Under the pieces are notes generated by a model. The model was not told the origin of the DNA. It ran no database searches and worked only from the letters and a program-made list of their open reading frames with translations. Shown here piece after piece: positions 63,765 through 64,000 of a stretch of 64,000 nucleotides of DNA. The position numbers and the translations under genes are program-made. Source of the stretch: Gemmatimonas phototrophica. GTDB taxonomy: Bacteria; Gemmatimonadota; Gemmatimonadetes; Gemmatimonadales; Gemmatimonadaceae. The stretch is taken from contig NZ_CP011454.1 in NCBI RefSeq assembly GCF_000695095.2, forward strand, positions 4,340,001 to 4,404,000. The letters run 5' to 3'. The number at the start of each line of letters is the position of its first letter. Position 1 is the first letter of the stretch.

Positions 63765-64000
63765 TCAGGAGTTGGCGTTGAACAGGTCCTTGGTTTCCTG
63801 GTGGGTAAGCACCCAAATGGAATAGCCACCAAAAAGCGTGCCCCACGGCCACCGGAAGAGACGCAGCGCCGAGACGACCAGCACGACATAGCGGGCCCAA
63901 TTCTGGTGGTTCAGCAGCGCGACACCGGCAATGAGGCCGAAGATACTCATGGCGCCAATCACAATGCCCATAACCACCCCGGCCACACTCCCCACCACCA
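63765..64000 (-). CDS. Small membrane protein, C-terminal part (runs off right edge)
   Basis: At least 77 residues are in the window. Two membrane helices (AGVVMGIVIGAMSIFGLIAG and NWARYVVLVVSALRLF) are followed by WPWGTLFGGYSIWVLTHQET, a pattern seen in small uncharacterised integral membrane proteins. The frame is open to the window end, so the start and any N-terminal domain lie outside. No family is assigned. Confidence 0.55.
   Translation of the reverse strand, partial: VVGSVAGVVMGIVIGAMSIFGLIAGVALLNHQNWARYVVLVVSALRLFRWPWGTLFGGYSIWVLTHQETKDLFNANS

Overview
The window is a GC-rich bacterial chromosome segment with about 56 protein-coding genes, no rRNA or tRNA gene that I can see, no CRISPR array, and no insertion sequence or prophage. 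Several features point to a Gram-negative, aerobic or microaerobic organism: two-membrane hallmarks (a TolC/RND efflux system, OM beta-barrels, many lipoboxes), a cbb3-type oxidase with fused CcoN and CcoO, a plant-type acyl-ACP desaturase and an ornithine-lipid type OlsB/OlsA pair. The overall mix and style (very many ATGA/GTGA 4-nt overlaps, many Tat and lipoprotein signals) would fit Gemmatimonadota. That assignment is inference, not proof.

Layout. 1-10.1 kb: a DEAD-box helicase fragment, an MsbA-like ABC exporter, a Pro/Ala-rich membrane protein, a Tat-exported aldo/keto reductase, an acyl-ACP desaturase, PEP carboxylase and a glycerophosphodiesterase lipoprotein. 10.2-17.4 kb: an ankyrin protein, then a tripartite RND efflux operon (tolC-like, adaptor, pump) next to its probable TetR regulator. 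Both promoters carry the same operator-like motif inside the -35/-10 spacer. 17.4-24.1 kb: a tightly coupled six-gene minus-strand unit (esterase, M19 dipeptidase, two SDR paralogues, a polytopic transporter, a Cys-rich YkgJ-like protein) of unknown purpose. 24.2-27 kb: the OlsB/OlsA-like aminolipid pair, a GNAT and a DUF411 protein. 27.2-37.6 kb: a chemoreceptor with a His-rich membrane sensor, then a complete cbb3 oxidase and assembly operon (ccoNO-Q-P-G-H, SafE-like, ccoI, ccoS). 37.6-38.2 kb is a gene-free gap holding a large nested inverted repeat.

38.2-44 kb: a J-domain/PilZ protein whose reading frame is preceded by an in-frame amber codon, a double universal stress protein, an ABC-F ATPase and an M20 amidohydrolase. 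43.6-49.2 kb: four exported, mostly lipoprotein, redox or propeller proteins (selenium-binding-protein-like, imelysin-like/di-haem peroxidase fusion, PhoX-like, Rieske). 49.3-54.2 kb: a FecR protein with what looks like an ECF sigma region-2 domain at its N-terminus, an L,D-transpeptidase paired with an OM barrel that carries six 11-residue repeats, and another OM barrel. 54.2-64 kb: HDOD-GAF, VC0807-like and DUF2461 proteins, an esterase, a hydroxypyruvate/glyoxylate reductase with a serine-glyoxylate type aminotransferase, a MarR protein with an Asp/His tail, a GMC oxidoreductase with a frameshift in its FAD motif, and a membrane protein cut by the window end.

The most unusual items are the nested inverted repeat after ccoS, the amber-interrupted J/PilZ frame, the sigma2-FecR fusion, the imelysin/peroxidase fusion, the shared spacer operators of tetR and tolC, and the 20-bp tandem/inverted repeat between the desaturase and PEP carboxylase genes. 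All family names rest on reading motifs by eye; no search was run.
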